Of a stretch of DNA of 64,000 bases, positions 9,150 through 17,923 are shown piece after piece. The translations under genes and the position numbers were made by a program. Origin of the DNA: Flavobacterium sp. MC2016-06. GTDB taxonomy: Bacteria; Bacteroidota; Bacteroidia; Flavobacteriales; Flavobacteriaceae. The notes below the pieces were generated by a model that had not been told where the DNA came from, made no database searches, and worked only from the letters and a program-made list of their open reading frames with translations. How positions within the stretch are numbered: position 1 is the stretch's first letter; each line of letters begins with the position of its first letter. The stretch lies in NCBI RefSeq assembly GCF_009711165.2, contig NZ_WMID02000002.1:62001-126000 (forward strand). Direction: 5' to 3'.

Positions 9150-10643
9150 TTAAAGGTGAGTAGTCTTGTTTTTATTATCAATATAAATCATTCCAATTAC
9201 AAAGCATACCGAGGCAATAATTATAGGATACCATAATCCGTCAAGATAAAAATCAGGTTTTCCAGCATCTTTAGCATGCGTTACAAAATACGTTGAAATG
9301 GCAGGGAGTAAACCTCCAAAAATTCCATTACCAACATGATACGGCAGAGACATTGATGTATATCTGATCTTAGCAGGAAACATTTCTACTAAAAATGCCG
9401 CAATTGGCCCATAAACCATTGTAACAAATAAAACCTGAATGAAAACTAGAAAAATTAAAGTCCACTCATCGCCTGAATTAATTGTAATCGAAATACTTGT
9501 TTGTACTTCTTTTTTAGGTATATACGTTTTTTTCTCCAGTGCAGATGTCCCATCTGTGTAATTCTTTTCAGTTATGGTAGTAGAGCTTCCGTCACCTTTA
9601 TTTTCAACGGTTTGTTTTGTTTTTTCTACGATTTCTGTTTTATAACTAACATCAGTAGTATTGTACATCATCCTATAAATAGGTCTGTAGAATAAAATAG
9701 CAAGAAACATTCCCAGCATCATAATATATTTACGTCCCACTTTATCGCTCAGCCATCCAAAAACAATAAAAAACGGAGTTCCTAATAATAAAGAAATACC
9801 CAGTAAACCATCTACTTGCGAAGAGTCGATATTCATCACCGTTTTCATAAAACTCATGGCATAAAACTGTCCCGTATACCAAACAACACCTTGGCCCATT
9901 GTGGCACCAAATAAAGCTAGTAAAACAAATTTTAAATTATATCGGTTCCCAAAGCTTTCCTTTAGAGGATTTGTGCTTGTTTTGCCTTCTTTCTTCGCTT
10001 TTGCGAATACAGGAGATTCATCCATATTTTTTCGAATTAAATACGAAACACCTACCATAACAATAGAAACCCAAAACGGAACGCGCCATCCCCAAGAATC
10101 AAAAGCCTCACTCGAAAGTATATTTTTGGTTGCCAGAATAACCATCAAAGAAATAAATAATCCAACAGTAGCAGTGGTCTGAATCCAAGAAGTCCAATAT
10201 CCTTTTTGCCCAACAGGAGCATGTTCGGCTACATATGTTGCAGCACCGCCATATTCGCCACCAAGAGCAAGGCCTTGTAATAAACGAAGAACTAAAACCA
10301 ATAAAGGCGCAAGAAATCCAATCGTTTCATAACTCGGAATACACCCAATCAAGAAAGTAGAACCTCCCATTAATAATAAAGTAGCCATAAAAGTATATTT
10401 CCGACCAATAATGTCACCAAGTCTTCCAAAAAATAAAGCCCCAAAAGGACGCACAACAAATCCAGCGGCAAAAGTGGCTAATGTAGATAAAAATGCAGCG
10501 GTAGGATTGTCGCTCGGAAAGAATTTGGTTGAAATAACAACAGCTAAACTCCCAAAAATATAGAAATCATACCATTCAATCATAGTGCCCATAGACGAGG
10601 CCGAAATAACTTTCCAAATGCCTTTTGTAGAATTTTTACTCAT
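9150..10643 (-). CDS. MFS transporter, metabolite:H+ symporter (MHS/ProP-like) family
   Basis: A 497-residue inner-membrane symporter. The N-terminus (STKGIWKVISASSMGTMIEWYDFYIFG) and the GRLGDIIGRKYTF loop after TM2 are hallmarks of the metabolite:H+ symporter branch (ProP, KgtP, ShiA). GLALGGEYGGAATYVAEHAP is the conserved motif near TM4-5. Usual length is about 430-450; here an extra hydrophilic segment of about 65 residues (about 326-390, rich in K, T and E) interrupts the C-terminal half between two membrane helices. The substrate cannot be read from sequence; organic acids, betaine or similar are typical of the family. It lies next to the starch locus but on the opposite strand, so functional linkage is not implied. 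Confidence 0.85.
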   Translation of the reverse strand: MSKNSTKGIWKVISASSMGTMIEWYDFYIFGSLAVVISTKFFPSDNPTAAFLSTLATFAAGFVVRPFGALFFGRLGDIIGRKYTFMATLLLMGGSTFLIGCIPSYETIGFLAPLLVLVLRLLQGLALGGEYGGAATYVAEHAPVGQKGYWTSWIQTTATVGLFISLMVILATKNILSSEAFDSWGWRVPFWVSIVMVGVSYLIRKNMDESPVFAKAKKEGKTSTNPLKESFGNRYNLKFVLLALFGATMGQGVVWYTGQFYAMSFMKTVMNIDSSQVDGLLGISLLLGTPFFIVFGWLSDKVGRKYIMMLGMFLAILFYRPIYRMMYNTTDVSYKTEIVEKTKQTVENKGDGSSTTITEKNYTDGTSALEKKTYIPKKEVQTSISITINSGDEWTLIFLVFIQVLFVTMVYGPIAAFLVEMFPAKIRYTSMSLPYHVGNGIFGGLLPAISTYFVTHAKDAGKPDFYLDGLWYPIIIASVCFVIGMIYIDNKNKTTHL

Positions 10644-11191
10644 AAAACAATATTGTGTACTTGATAATAAATAAAAGCTTAAAGTATTATTTTACGAATA
10701 TAAAAGATATAAATTTATTTAGTTGATACTTTTTTAACAAAAACTATTTATTTGTTGACAATTATTTTAATTGGTAATCAAAAGTTTACAAAGAAGTAAG
10801 CTTTTATGATTGAGATCTTTTTAAATTCTAATTAAACACATAGAACTTTGTCAAAGTTGAAAACTTTGACAAAGGTTTTTGTTGTCCTTTTGTTTTGAGT
10901 TTGTCTCTGTATCGAGAAATTTTTGTTTACAGAATAATTTTGGATGATGATTCTTAGCATTCAAAATTCAAAAAAGAAAAATACAAGGTTGCAAAATTTT
11001 CAGCGACAGATTAAAAAGATTAGCACAGATTTTAAAAAATCCTTATAATTTGTGGCAAACTTTTTCTTTTTAGACTAACTAATACATGTCTAATTTTTAT
11101 TACTCTACAGGTTTTTGTATGGATCCCAAACTTCTTTTAAAAAATCTTAGCAAGCTTTGCTTTTAAATGTTGAGGAAAGTATTAAAAAGAA
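10644..11191. other. Gene-free stretch upstream of the MFS transporter
   Basis: About 550 nt with no credible coding frame. It holds the presumed leader of the transporter, the hairpin at 10844-10877, and AT-rich text (about 10980-11160) with no open frame or RNA fold that I recognise. The phrases around 10830-10880 and 11009-11055 look like dispersed intergenic repeats of Flavobacterium genomes. That impression needs a genome search. Confidence 0.5.
10844..10877. repeat. Intergenic hairpin (13-bp inverted repeat)
   Basis: CTTTGTCAAAGTT (10846-10858) and AACTTTGACAAAG (10862-10874) are perfect inverted repeats around a 3-nt loop, followed by a T-rich run. No plus-strand gene ends nearby, so it is not an obvious terminator. 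It looks like a palindromic intergenic repeat element. Confidence 0.6.
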
Positions 11192-11219
11192 AAAACCCGA
11201 ATATTACTATTCGGGTTTT
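11192..11219 (-). terminator. Intrinsic terminator of the tRNA-Phe gene
   Basis: The stem CCCGAATA/TATTCGGG is extended by AAAA/TTTT around a 4-nt loop, followed on the minus strand by a run of Ts. It begins 3 nt after the tRNA 3' end. Confidence 0.85.
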
Positions 11220-11221
11220 GG

Positions 11222-11294
11222 TGGTGCCTCCAGGGATCGAACCAGGGACACATGGATTTTCAGTCCATTGCTCTACCATCTGAGCTAAGGCACC
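11222..11294 (-). tRNA. tRNA-Phe (anticodon GAA)
   Basis: On the minus strand a 73-nt cloverleaf begins GGTGCCT and ends AGGCACC plus discriminator A, forming a perfect 7-bp acceptor stem. The D-arm starts TAGCTCAG, the anticodon loop reads CTGAAAA (anticodon GAA), and the T-arm carries GGTTCGATCC. CCA is not encoded. A terminator follows. Confidence 0.97.
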
Positions 11295-11393
11295 ATGCTG
11301 ATTGCGGGTGCAAATATATAACCATTTTTGGTTTATGCAAAACATTTTTTTAAAAAAATCAATTCGTATCTTCGCGTTGGTAAAAAAGCAAAT

Positions 11394-12128
11394 ATGATTT
11401 TAACTGTTGATGTTGGTAATACTCGAATTAAAGCTGCTGTATTTGAGGGAAGTACTGTTCTTGAGAATTTTGTTTTTGAGAAAAATGAGCTCGAAAAAAA
11501 AATTAAAAAAATTTTAGAAAAATTTCAAAACTGCTCTGATTTAGTCGTTGCATCGGTTGGAAAAATCGAGAAACAGGCTTTTTTGACTTTCGAAAACCAG
11601 CTTAAAGTTCATTTTTTAACACATGAAGATGTTTTTCCCTTCATTAATAAGTATGCGACACCAAAAACTTTAGGAATAGATCGTATGGTTTTGGCGTCAG
11701 GTGCAACTTTACAATTTCCAAAACAAAACAGATTAGTAATAGATGCAGGAACTTGCATAACCTACGATTTCATCGACGAAAATGACCATTATTTGGGCGG
11801 AGCGATTTCTCCGGGACTTAGATTGCGATATGAATCTTTGCATCAGTTCACAGCCAAACTGCCTTTGCTGACATTAGAGGCTCCCAAACATTATATAGGA
11901 AACTCAACAATACAGGCTATTCATTCGGGAGTCGTTAACAGTTTGGTCTATGAGATTGACGGTTTTATCGATGAATATCGAGCAAACTTTGCAAAATTTA
12001 TAATAATTTTAACGGGAGGCGATGCAGAATTTTTGGCTAAACGATTAAAAAATACCATATTTGCCAATTCAAATTTCCTTTTGGAGAGTTTGAACCAAAC
12101 ATATCAATATAAAATCGACAATGATTAA
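11394..12128 (+). CDS. coaX: Type III pantothenate kinase
   Basis: A 244-residue enzyme that phosphorylates pantothenate in the first step of coenzyme A synthesis. ASKHA-fold motifs are visible: the N-terminal phosphate-binding DVGNTRIKAAVFE, GIDRMVLASGA, the catalytic block VIDAGTCITYDFID, GGAISPGL and a C-terminal TGGDAEF. The start at 11394 places MILTVDVGNT at the N-terminus, as in other CoaX proteins. An in-frame upstream ATG-like extension would add 22 residues without homology. The last 8 nt overlap the start of the next gene, so the two are translationally coupled. Confidence 0.95.
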   Translation: MILTVDVGNTRIKAAVFEGSTVLENFVFEKNELEKKIKKILEKFQNCSDLVVASVGKIEKQAFLTFENQLKVHFLTHEDVFPFINKYATPKTLGIDRMVLASGATLQFPKQNRLVIDAGTCITYDFIDENDHYLGGAISPGLRLRYESLHQFTAKLPLLTLEAPKHYIGNSTIQAIHSGVVNSLVYEIDGFIDEYRANFAKFIIILTGGDAEFLAKRLKNTIFANSNFLLESLNQTYQYKIDND

Positions 12129-13350
12129 AAAAATTATAATAAGTGCTTGTTTGCTTATATCGTTCGTTTCATTCGCTCAACAAGGTACTTCATCGCCATA
12201 TTCGTTTTACGGTATTGGAGAGTCTAGATTTAAAGGGACTCTTGAAAATCGTTCTATGGCAGGAGTTTCTGTAGAGCAGGACAGTATTCACATGAATATT
12301 GAAAATCCTTCTAGCTATGCTAATTTGAGACAAACGGTTTTTACTGTTGGAGGAACTTTTGGAACTTCAAACATAAAATCAACTACACTATCTGAAAAAG
12401 CACAGCGATCTACTTTTGATTATTTAGCGGTTGGAGTTCCTATGGGGAAATTTGGTGCAGCATTTGGTTTGATTCCTTTGTCTTCTGTAGGATATAAAAT
12501 TTTAGAGAATAATACAGGTACAGAAGGTGCGACAAGCACACAGCTTGATGGAAAAGGTGGTGTAAATAAAGTATTTTTTGGTTTAGGATATAAACTCAAA
12601 CCGCATTGGACTATTGGAGCTGATGTGCAATATAATTTTGGTAAAATCACTACAACAAGTATAGAAGGTATTACAGGAGTTGAAAGTCAAACAGCAGAAG
12701 TTAATACATCTGAATTGTCTGGAGTAAACTTTAATATTGGTACAATGTATCAAAGAAAGATTTATAAAAAAATGACTTTGTTTACTAGTTTGAATTATAC
12801 TTTTGCGAGTACCTTAAATTCAATCAATTCAAGAGTTATTTCTGTGAGCGGCGATCCAGATCCATATCCGTATAGTCCGCAGGAAACGAATCTAAAATTA
12901 CCCAACAAATTAACAATAGGTTTTGGTGTTGGAGAACCTAGAAAATGGGTAGTAGGAACTACAATGGCATTTCAAGGAAATGGTCAGTTAGCAAACTACT
13001 ATAATACAATGGATAATGTACATTACGAAAAATATCAGAAATATGGTATTGGAGGATATTACATTCCAAATTATGCCTCTTTTACAAGTTATTTAAGCAG
13101 AATCACATACAGAGCAGGTTTGAAATATGAAAAACTGGGTATGGTGATTAATAATCAATCTATTAATGATGTAGGAATGACTTTAGGAGCAGGAATTCCA
13201 ATTACAGGATCTTTTTCAAATATTAATATTGGAATTGAATTCGGTAAAAGAGGAACTACAACTGCAGGTTTAGTTCAAGAAAATTACCTGAATTTTAACT
13301 TAGGCTTCTCTTTTAATGATAGATGGTTTGTAAAAAGCAAATTCCAATAA
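12121..13350 (+). CDS. Outer-membrane beta-barrel protein of unknown substrate
   Basis: A 409-residue protein with a signal peptide (about 1-19, ending SFAQ) followed by alternating amphipathic strands with many Gly and aromatic residues and a C-terminal FNDRWFVKSKFQ end. The overall pattern resembles FadL/OmpP1-like barrels of Bacteroidota. It overlaps coaX by 8 nt and precedes lptC, an order common in flavobacteria. I see no substrate-defining motif. A role in outer-membrane biogenesis is possible from its position but unproven. Confidence 0.75.
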   Translation: MIKKIIISACLLISFVSFAQQGTSSPYSFYGIGESRFKGTLENRSMAGVSVEQDSIHMNIENPSSYANLRQTVFTVGGTFGTSNIKSTTLSEKAQRSTFDYLAVGVPMGKFGAAFGLIPLSSVGYKILENNTGTEGATSTQLDGKGGVNKVFFGLGYKLKPHWTIGADVQYNFGKITTTSIEGITGVESQTAEVNTSELSGVNFNIGTMYQRKIYKKMTLFTSLNYTFASTLNSINSRVISVSGDPDPYPYSPQETNLKLPNKLTIGFGVGEPRKWVVGTTMAFQGNGQLANYYNTMDNVHYEKYQKYGIGGYYIPNYASFTSYLSRITYRAGLKYEKLGMVINNQSINDVGMTLGAGIPITGSFSNINIGIEFGKRGTTTAGLVQENYLNFNLGFSFNDRWFVKSKFQ

Positions 13351-13390
13351 ACATACCTTTTTATGTTTTTTTAAGCTCATTACAATTTAC

Positions 13391-13398
13391 TACATTTG
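13391..13398 (+). promoter_or_regulatory. -7 box immediately before lptC
   Basis: TACATTTG matches TAnnTTTG and ends only 4 nt before the lptC ATG at 13403. No good TTG lies at the expected upstream spacing. If used, the transcript would have almost no leader. Confidence 0.4.
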
Positions 13399-13402
13399 GC
13401 AA

Positions 13403-13954
13403 ATGAATTTACCAAAGAAATATAGTATAACAGTTGTCACGGTTTTTACTGTGGCATTGTTTTTTGGATGCGAAAGCAATTTTAAAGAAGTTCAGAAAAT
13501 TAACTTCTCAGAATTTGTTCCAGGAAGTGATGCCGATACTGTTAATATTAAATATACCGATTCAGGTCGTATATCGGGTGTTTTGATTAGTCCAAAAATG
13601 CTGGATTATTCAAATCTTGATTTTCCTTTTACAGAATTTCCTAAAGGAATCGATCTTACGATATATGATAAAAAACAAAAGCGTACTTTTATAAAATCAA
13701 ATTATGCTGTTTCTTATAAGCCTACAGGAATAATAGATTTGCAGGGAAAAGTAAAAATCACATCTGAGGAAGGACAGGTTTTAGAAACAGAACAACTGTA
13801 TTTTGATCAGAAAAACGAATGGTTTTATACCGAAAGAAAATTTAAACTTACTGATGCTAAAGGAGTTTCTTACGGACAGGGAATTGATTTTAGTAAAGAC
13901 TTTAAAGTGATTAATTCGCAGCGAATAAGCGGCGAAATTGAATCAAATCAATAA
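13403..13954 (+). CDS. lptC: LPS export ABC transporter periplasmic protein LptC
   Basis: A 183-residue bitopic or lipoprotein-type LptC. It bridges the inner-membrane LptBFG pump to the periplasmic LptA-like chain in LPS transport. The N-terminus is a hydrophobic segment with a cysteine (FFGCES) at about residue 24, suggesting a lipoprotein as in many Bacteroidota LptC proteins. The rest is beta-jellyroll: GRISGVLISPKMLDY, FPKGIDLTIYD, IIDLQGKVKITSEEGQVLETEQLYFDQK and a final GQGIDFSKDF block, typical of the family. The following membrane gene starts 10 nt after the stop. Confidence 0.88.
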   Translation: MNLPKKYSITVVTVFTVALFFGCESNFKEVQKINFSEFVPGSDADTVNIKYTDSGRISGVLISPKMLDYSNLDFPFTEFPKGIDLTIYDKKQKRTFIKSNYAVSYKPTGIIDLQGKVKITSEEGQVLETEQLYFDQKNEWFYTERKFKLTDAKGVSYGQGIDFSKDFKVINSQRISGEIESNQ

Positions 13955-13964
13955 AACAATAATA

Positions 13965-14159
13965 ATGAATTACTTAAAATACACAAAATACGTTTACTTA
14001 TTGATTGCAGTTGCGTTTATTTATGACGGAATTACAAAACTGAATGAACCTGGAGGAACTCCCTGGATAAGTTTTTCACTTGCTGGAGTGAGTGTTTTTA
14101 TGTTTTTTTTCAGAAATAAATATTCGAAGAAATTTGATGATCATTATAAAAAACAGTAA
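13965..14159 (+). CDS. Small two-TM membrane protein
   Basis: A 64-residue protein with two hydrophobic segments (about 8-24 and 33-50) and a basic tail (KKFDDHYKKQ). The start at 13965 is chosen because it gives the hydrophobic MNYLKYTKYVYLL N-terminus; an earlier in-frame start overlaps lptC. It lies between lptC and the CNNM/CBS gene (2-nt gap), so it belongs to the same operon. The function is unknown. Confidence 0.7.
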   Translation: MNYLKYTKYVYLLIAVAFIYDGITKLNEPGGTPWISFSLAGVSVFMFFFRNKYSKKFDDHYKKQ

Positions 14160-14161
14160 AA

Positions 14162-15421
14162 ATGGAAATTAGTATTATAATTTTATGTTTAATACTAGCA
14201 GCCTTTTTCTCGGGAATGGAAATTGCTTTTATTTCCTCGAATAAAATTTATCTTGAAATTGAAAAAAAACAAGATAATTTTCTCTCTCGAATTCTAACCA
14301 AGCTTACTGAAAATCCATCAAAATTTATCGCTGCAATGCTTATTGGAAACAATGTTGCTTTGGTGATCTATGGGTTTTTTATGGGTGATTTAATCTTAAA
14401 ATGGATCACCGTTTCATTATTTCAATTTTCAGATATTACAATTCTGCTTGTTCAGACTCTTATTGCAACTTTTATAGTTTTAATAACCGCAGAATTTTTT
14501 CCCAAAGTCTTTTTTCAAATTTATGCCAATTCATTAATTAAGATTTTTGCAATTCCGGCCTATTTATTTTATAGGCTGTTTTATTACATTTCCACCTTTT
14601 TTATATGGATTGCAGATTTAGTTTTGAGTAAATTTTTCAAAACCGAAGGCGATCAAGTTCAATTGTATTTTAGTAAAATTGAACTTGGAAATTACATAAC
14701 AGAACAGATGAATTCTGTAGAAGAAGATGATGAAGTAGATTCTGAAATTCAGATTTTTCAAAATGCATTAGAATTCTCAGGTGTAAAAGCGCGCGATATT
14801 ATGACACCTCGTACAGAGATTGTTGATATAGATTTGTTTGAAACAGTTGAAGAACTCAAAGCCTTATTTATTGAAACAGGATATTCTAAAATTGTAGTAA
14901 GTCAAAATTCATTAGATGATATTGTAGGCTATGTGCACTCTTTCGACTTGTTTAAGAAGCCTAAAACGATAAAATCGGTGCTAATGACAGTTGAGTTTGT
15001 TCCAGAAACAATTTTGATTAAAGACGCATTAAATTTGCTGATTAAAAAACGAAAAAACGTTGCAGTAGTTTTAGATGAATATGGAGGAACTTCTGGAATT
15101 GTAACCATTGAAGATATTGTTGAAGAACTTTTTGGAGAAATTGAAGATGAGCATGATTTAGACGAAGAATTAATCGAGCAGGATCTGGGTGAAGGCAAGT
15201 ATTTGTTTTCGACTCGATTAGATGTTGAGTATTTAAACGAAACCTACAAGTTGATGATTCCTGAGGAAGATTCTTACGGTACTTTGGGTGGGTTTATTGT
15301 CAATTCTACCAAAGAAATACCTCTAAAAGGAGAGAAAATCATTATAAATAACTATCATTTTGTGATAGAAGAGGCGACAAATAAGAAGATTGAATTAGTC
15401 AGAATGACAATAAAAGACTGA
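14162..15421 (+). CDS. CNNM/CBS-domain membrane protein (hemolysin/CorC family)
   Basis: A 419-residue inner-membrane protein with an N-terminal CNNM (DUF21) transmembrane domain (about 1-190, starting MEISIIILCLILAAFFSGMEIAF). A CBS pair follows, recognised by ARDIMTPRTEIVDID (about 212) and VVLDEYGGTSGIVTIEDIVEELFGEIEDEHD (about 300-335), then a C-terminal CorC_HlyC FAD-like domain. Family members are linked to magnesium or sodium handling; the old label hemolysin is not evidence of haemolysis. GldE of gliding flavobacteria has the same architecture, but that gene usually sits near gldD. Here it follows lptC, so I favour a housekeeping paralogue. Confidence 0.87.
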   Translation: MEISIIILCLILAAFFSGMEIAFISSNKIYLEIEKKQDNFLSRILTKLTENPSKFIAAMLIGNNVALVIYGFFMGDLILKWITVSLFQFSDITILLVQTLIATFIVLITAEFFPKVFFQIYANSLIKIFAIPAYLFYRLFYYISTFFIWIADLVLSKFFKTEGDQVQLYFSKIELGNYITEQMNSVEEDDEVDSEIQIFQNALEFSGVKARDIMTPRTEIVDIDLFETVEELKALFIETGYSKIVVSQNSLDDIVGYVHSFDLFKKPKTIKSVLMTVEFVPETILIKDALNLLIKKRKNVAVVLDEYGGTSGIVTIEDIVEELFGEIEDEHDLDEELIEQDLGEGKYLFSTRLDVEYLNETYKLMIPEEDSYGTLGGFIVNSTKEIPLKGEKIIINNYHFVIEEATNKKIELVRMTIKD

Positions 15422-15469
15422 TTTTTTTAATTAATGAAAAAAATTGTGCAAAATAAAACGCTAGTTGTA

Positions 15470-15498
15470 TTGTTATTAACTAGATAATTGTATTTTCG
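15470..15498 (+). promoter_or_regulatory. Promoter of the PPIase gene
   Basis: TTG (15470-15472), 18 nt, then TATTTTCG (15491-15498) gives one mismatch to TAnnTTTG. Transcription would start about 25 nt before the ATG at 15530. Confidence 0.5.
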
Positions 15499-15529
15499 CA
15501 AACTGAATATAAAATTAACGATAATAAAA

Positions 15530-17629
15530 ATGGCAGTTTTAGCAAAAATTAGACAGCGTTCCGCATTATTGATAGGAGTTATTGCACTTGCATTATTTGC
15601 ATTTATAATACAAGATCTCTTTAATAAAGGAACATTTGGTCAAAGTTCAAAAGATGTAGGAAGCATCGATGGAAAAGATATTTCATTTGAAGACTTTAGA
15701 GTTAAAGTTAGTAATGTTGAAAAAAGTGGGCAAGGAATTACTTCCACTGAAGCTGCAAACAGAGTTTGGGATCAAGAAGTTTCAATCGCATTATTATCTA
15801 CTGAGTTTGATAAATTAGGATTGAGAGTTGGAGAAAAACATCTATTAGAAGTTTTAAAATCTGATCCAAACATTGGAAAAAACCCTATGTTCTTAAATGC
15901 AGCAGGTGTTTTTGACGTTGCAAAATTTAAAGAATATTTCAAATCTAATCCTGAAGCAGCGCAATATATTGCTGAAAAAGAAAAAGATGCTGAATTAAAC
16001 GCAAAATTTCAAATCTACAATACATTAATTAAATCTGGACTTTACACAACTGCTAGTGAGGGAAAGTTGAAATATGAAATGGAAGCGAACAAAGTTAACT
16101 TTGCTTATGCTGGTGCATTATATTCTTCTATTAAAGATAGTGATGTGAAAATTTCTGATTCAGATATCGTAGATTATATGAAGAAAAACGAGAAGAAATT
16201 TAAAGCAGATGCAACTCGTGAAATTCAATACGTTTTAGTAGAAGACAAAGCTTCAAAAGAAGACGAAGCTGAAATTAGAACTAAATTAACTTCATTATTA
16301 TCTAGTAGAGTTGAGTACAATACAAAAACAGGTAAAAATGATTCATTGCCAGGTTTTAGAACTGCAACAAACATTGCTGAATTTGTAAACTCAAATTCTG
16401 ATGTGCCTTACGATTCTACTTATGTACCTAAAAACAGCCTTCCAGCTGTAGATGCTGATAAATTATTCAGTTTAGCTCCTGGTGCAATTTACGGACCATA
16501 TGTATATGGTAAATACTTATGTATTTCTAAATCTCAAGGATTTAAAGCTGGAGTTAACGCAAAAGCAAGTCATATCTTAATTGGTTACGTAGGATCTCAA
16601 ACTCCAAATCAAAAAGAAAAAAGAACTAAAGAAGAAGCAAAAGCTAAAGCTGAAGAAATCTTAGCACAAGTTCAAGCAAATCCAGATAGTTTCATGATGT
16701 TGGCTTTTACAAGTTCTGATGATTCATCTGCACAACAAGGTGGTGATTTAGGATATTTTGGTCCAAATCAAATGGTAAAACCATTTAATGATTTTGTATT
16801 CAGCAACGGAATTGGAAAAGTTGGTTTAGTAGAAACTCCTTTCGGATTTCACATTATCAAAATTACTGATAAACAAGACGGAATTCGTTTAGCTACAATT
16901 GCTCAAAAAATTGAGCCTTCTGAAGCTACTTCTGATAAAGTATTTACATTGGCAACTAAATTTGAAATGGATGCTGCTAATAAAGATTTTAATGCTACTG
17001 CTAAAGAATTAGGTTTAAAAGTTGCTGCTCCAGTAACTGCAAAAGCTATGGATGAAGCATTTGGTCCTTTAGGAAACCAACGTAACATCATTAGATGGGC
17101 ATTTGATAAAGAAACTAGTACAGGTGACGTAAAACGTTTTGAGATTGCTAATATTGGACACGTAATTGCTCAATACAAAAGCGAAAACAAATCAGGTTTA
17201 GTTTCTGTTACTATGGCAAGACCTTATGTTGAGCCAATCTTGAAAAACAAGAAAAAAGCTGAAATGCTAAAAGCAAAAATGACAGGTTCTACTATCGAAG
17301 CGGTTGCTAAAAGCGCTGGCGTAGCTGTACAACAAGCAACTGATGTTACTATGGAAAACCCAGTTTTACCTGGTGGAGTTGGACAAGAGCCTAAAGTTGT
17401 TGGTAATGCATTTGCATTAGCTGCAAATAAAGTTTCTGCTCCAATTGAAGGAAACACTGGAGTTTATGTTGTAAAAAACATTAGTACTGTAAAAGCTCCT
17501 GCAATTGCAAATCACGCTGCATATGTTGAGAAATTAAAAGCTCAAAGCGCATCTGATGCAAATAGAGTTTTACCAGCTTTAAAAAGTAATGCTAAAATTG
17601 AAGACAATAGACTACAATTTAATTACTAG
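15530..17629 (+). CDS. Membrane-anchored periplasmic peptidyl-prolyl isomerase (PpiD/SurA-like)
   Basis: A 699-residue folding factor. It has a short cytoplasmic start (MAVLAKIRQRS), one TM helix (about 12-31), a SurA_N-like helical chaperone domain (about 40-220) and a parvulin PPIC domain (about 340-460), seen in KASHILIGY, GGDLGYFGPNQMVKPFNDFVF and TPFGFHIIKITDK. A second, degenerate C-terminal parvulin-like region follows. The single N-terminal TM and the length are like PpiD, which assists newly exported proteins at the translocon. The start at 15530 is preferred over an upstream in-frame ATG at 15488, which would overlap the predicted promoter. Confidence 0.9.
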   Translation: MAVLAKIRQRSALLIGVIALALFAFIIQDLFNKGTFGQSSKDVGSIDGKDISFEDFRVKVSNVEKSGQGITSTEAANRVWDQEVSIALLSTEFDKLGLRVGEKHLLEVLKSDPNIGKNPMFLNAAGVFDVAKFKEYFKSNPEAAQYIAEKEKDAELNAKFQIYNTLIKSGLYTTASEGKLKYEMEANKVNFAYAGALYSSIKDSDVKISDSDIVDYMKKNEKKFKADATREIQYVLVEDKASKEDEAEIRTKLTSLLSSRVEYNTKTGKNDSLPGFRTATNIAEFVNSNSDVPYDSTYVPKNSLPAVDADKLFSLAPGAIYGPYVYGKYLCISKSQGFKAGVNAKASHILIGYVGSQTPNQKEKRTKEEAKAKAEEILAQVQANPDSFMMLAFTSSDDSSAQQGGDLGYFGPNQMVKPFNDFVFSNGIGKVGLVETPFGFHIIKITDKQDGIRLATIAQKIEPSEATSDKVFTLATKFEMDAANKDFNATAKELGLKVAAPVTAKAMDEAFGPLGNQRNIIRWAFDKETSTGDVKRFEIANIGHVIAQYKSENKSGLVSVTMARPYVEPILKNKKKAEMLKAKMTGSTIEAVAKSAGVAVQQATDVTMENPVLPGGVGQEPKVVGNAFALAANKVSAPIEGNTGVYVVKNISTVKAPAIANHAAYVEKLKAQSASDANRVLPALKSNAKIEDNRLQFNY

Positions 17630-17660
17630 TTTTTAGTAAGTAAGTTTTAATCATACTATT

Positions 17661-17696
17661 GAAACCCGAAACGCTCAAAGAGTGTTTCGGGTTTTT
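17661..17696 (+). terminator. Intrinsic terminator after the PPIase gene
   Basis: The stem AACCCGAAACGCTC/GAGTGTTTCGGGTT (one G-T pair) closes a short A-rich loop and is followed by TTTTT. Confidence 0.88.
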
Positions 17697-17923
17697 CTTG
17701 TTAAAATAGGATTACAAAATTATCGTATTTTGTAATAAAAGTTGGTCTATTTCTTTTAAGTATATAGGAATAATGGAAATATAATCTAAAATATTTTGGT
17801 TTTTAAAATTAATACAGTTAATTTGTCCAGATTTTTTTTAACAAATAAGAAAATATTTTCAAATTGCTTAATAAAAAATAGAAAGAGATATGGTGAGTAA
17901 TTGTTTTAATAATCAGATGATTG

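Noticed and set aside
10980..11160. Decayed gene in the gene-free stretch
   Set aside because: No frame gives protein-like text even when allowing a single frameshift, and nothing resembles a known family.
11163..11345. Minus-strand frame of 60 codons around 11163-11345
   Set aside because: It runs straight through the tRNA-Phe gene and its terminator, so it is a chance frame.
14162..15421. GldE gliding-motility protein
   Set aside because: Same architecture, but the neighbours are lptC and a PPIase rather than other gld genes. The general CNNM/CBS label is safer.
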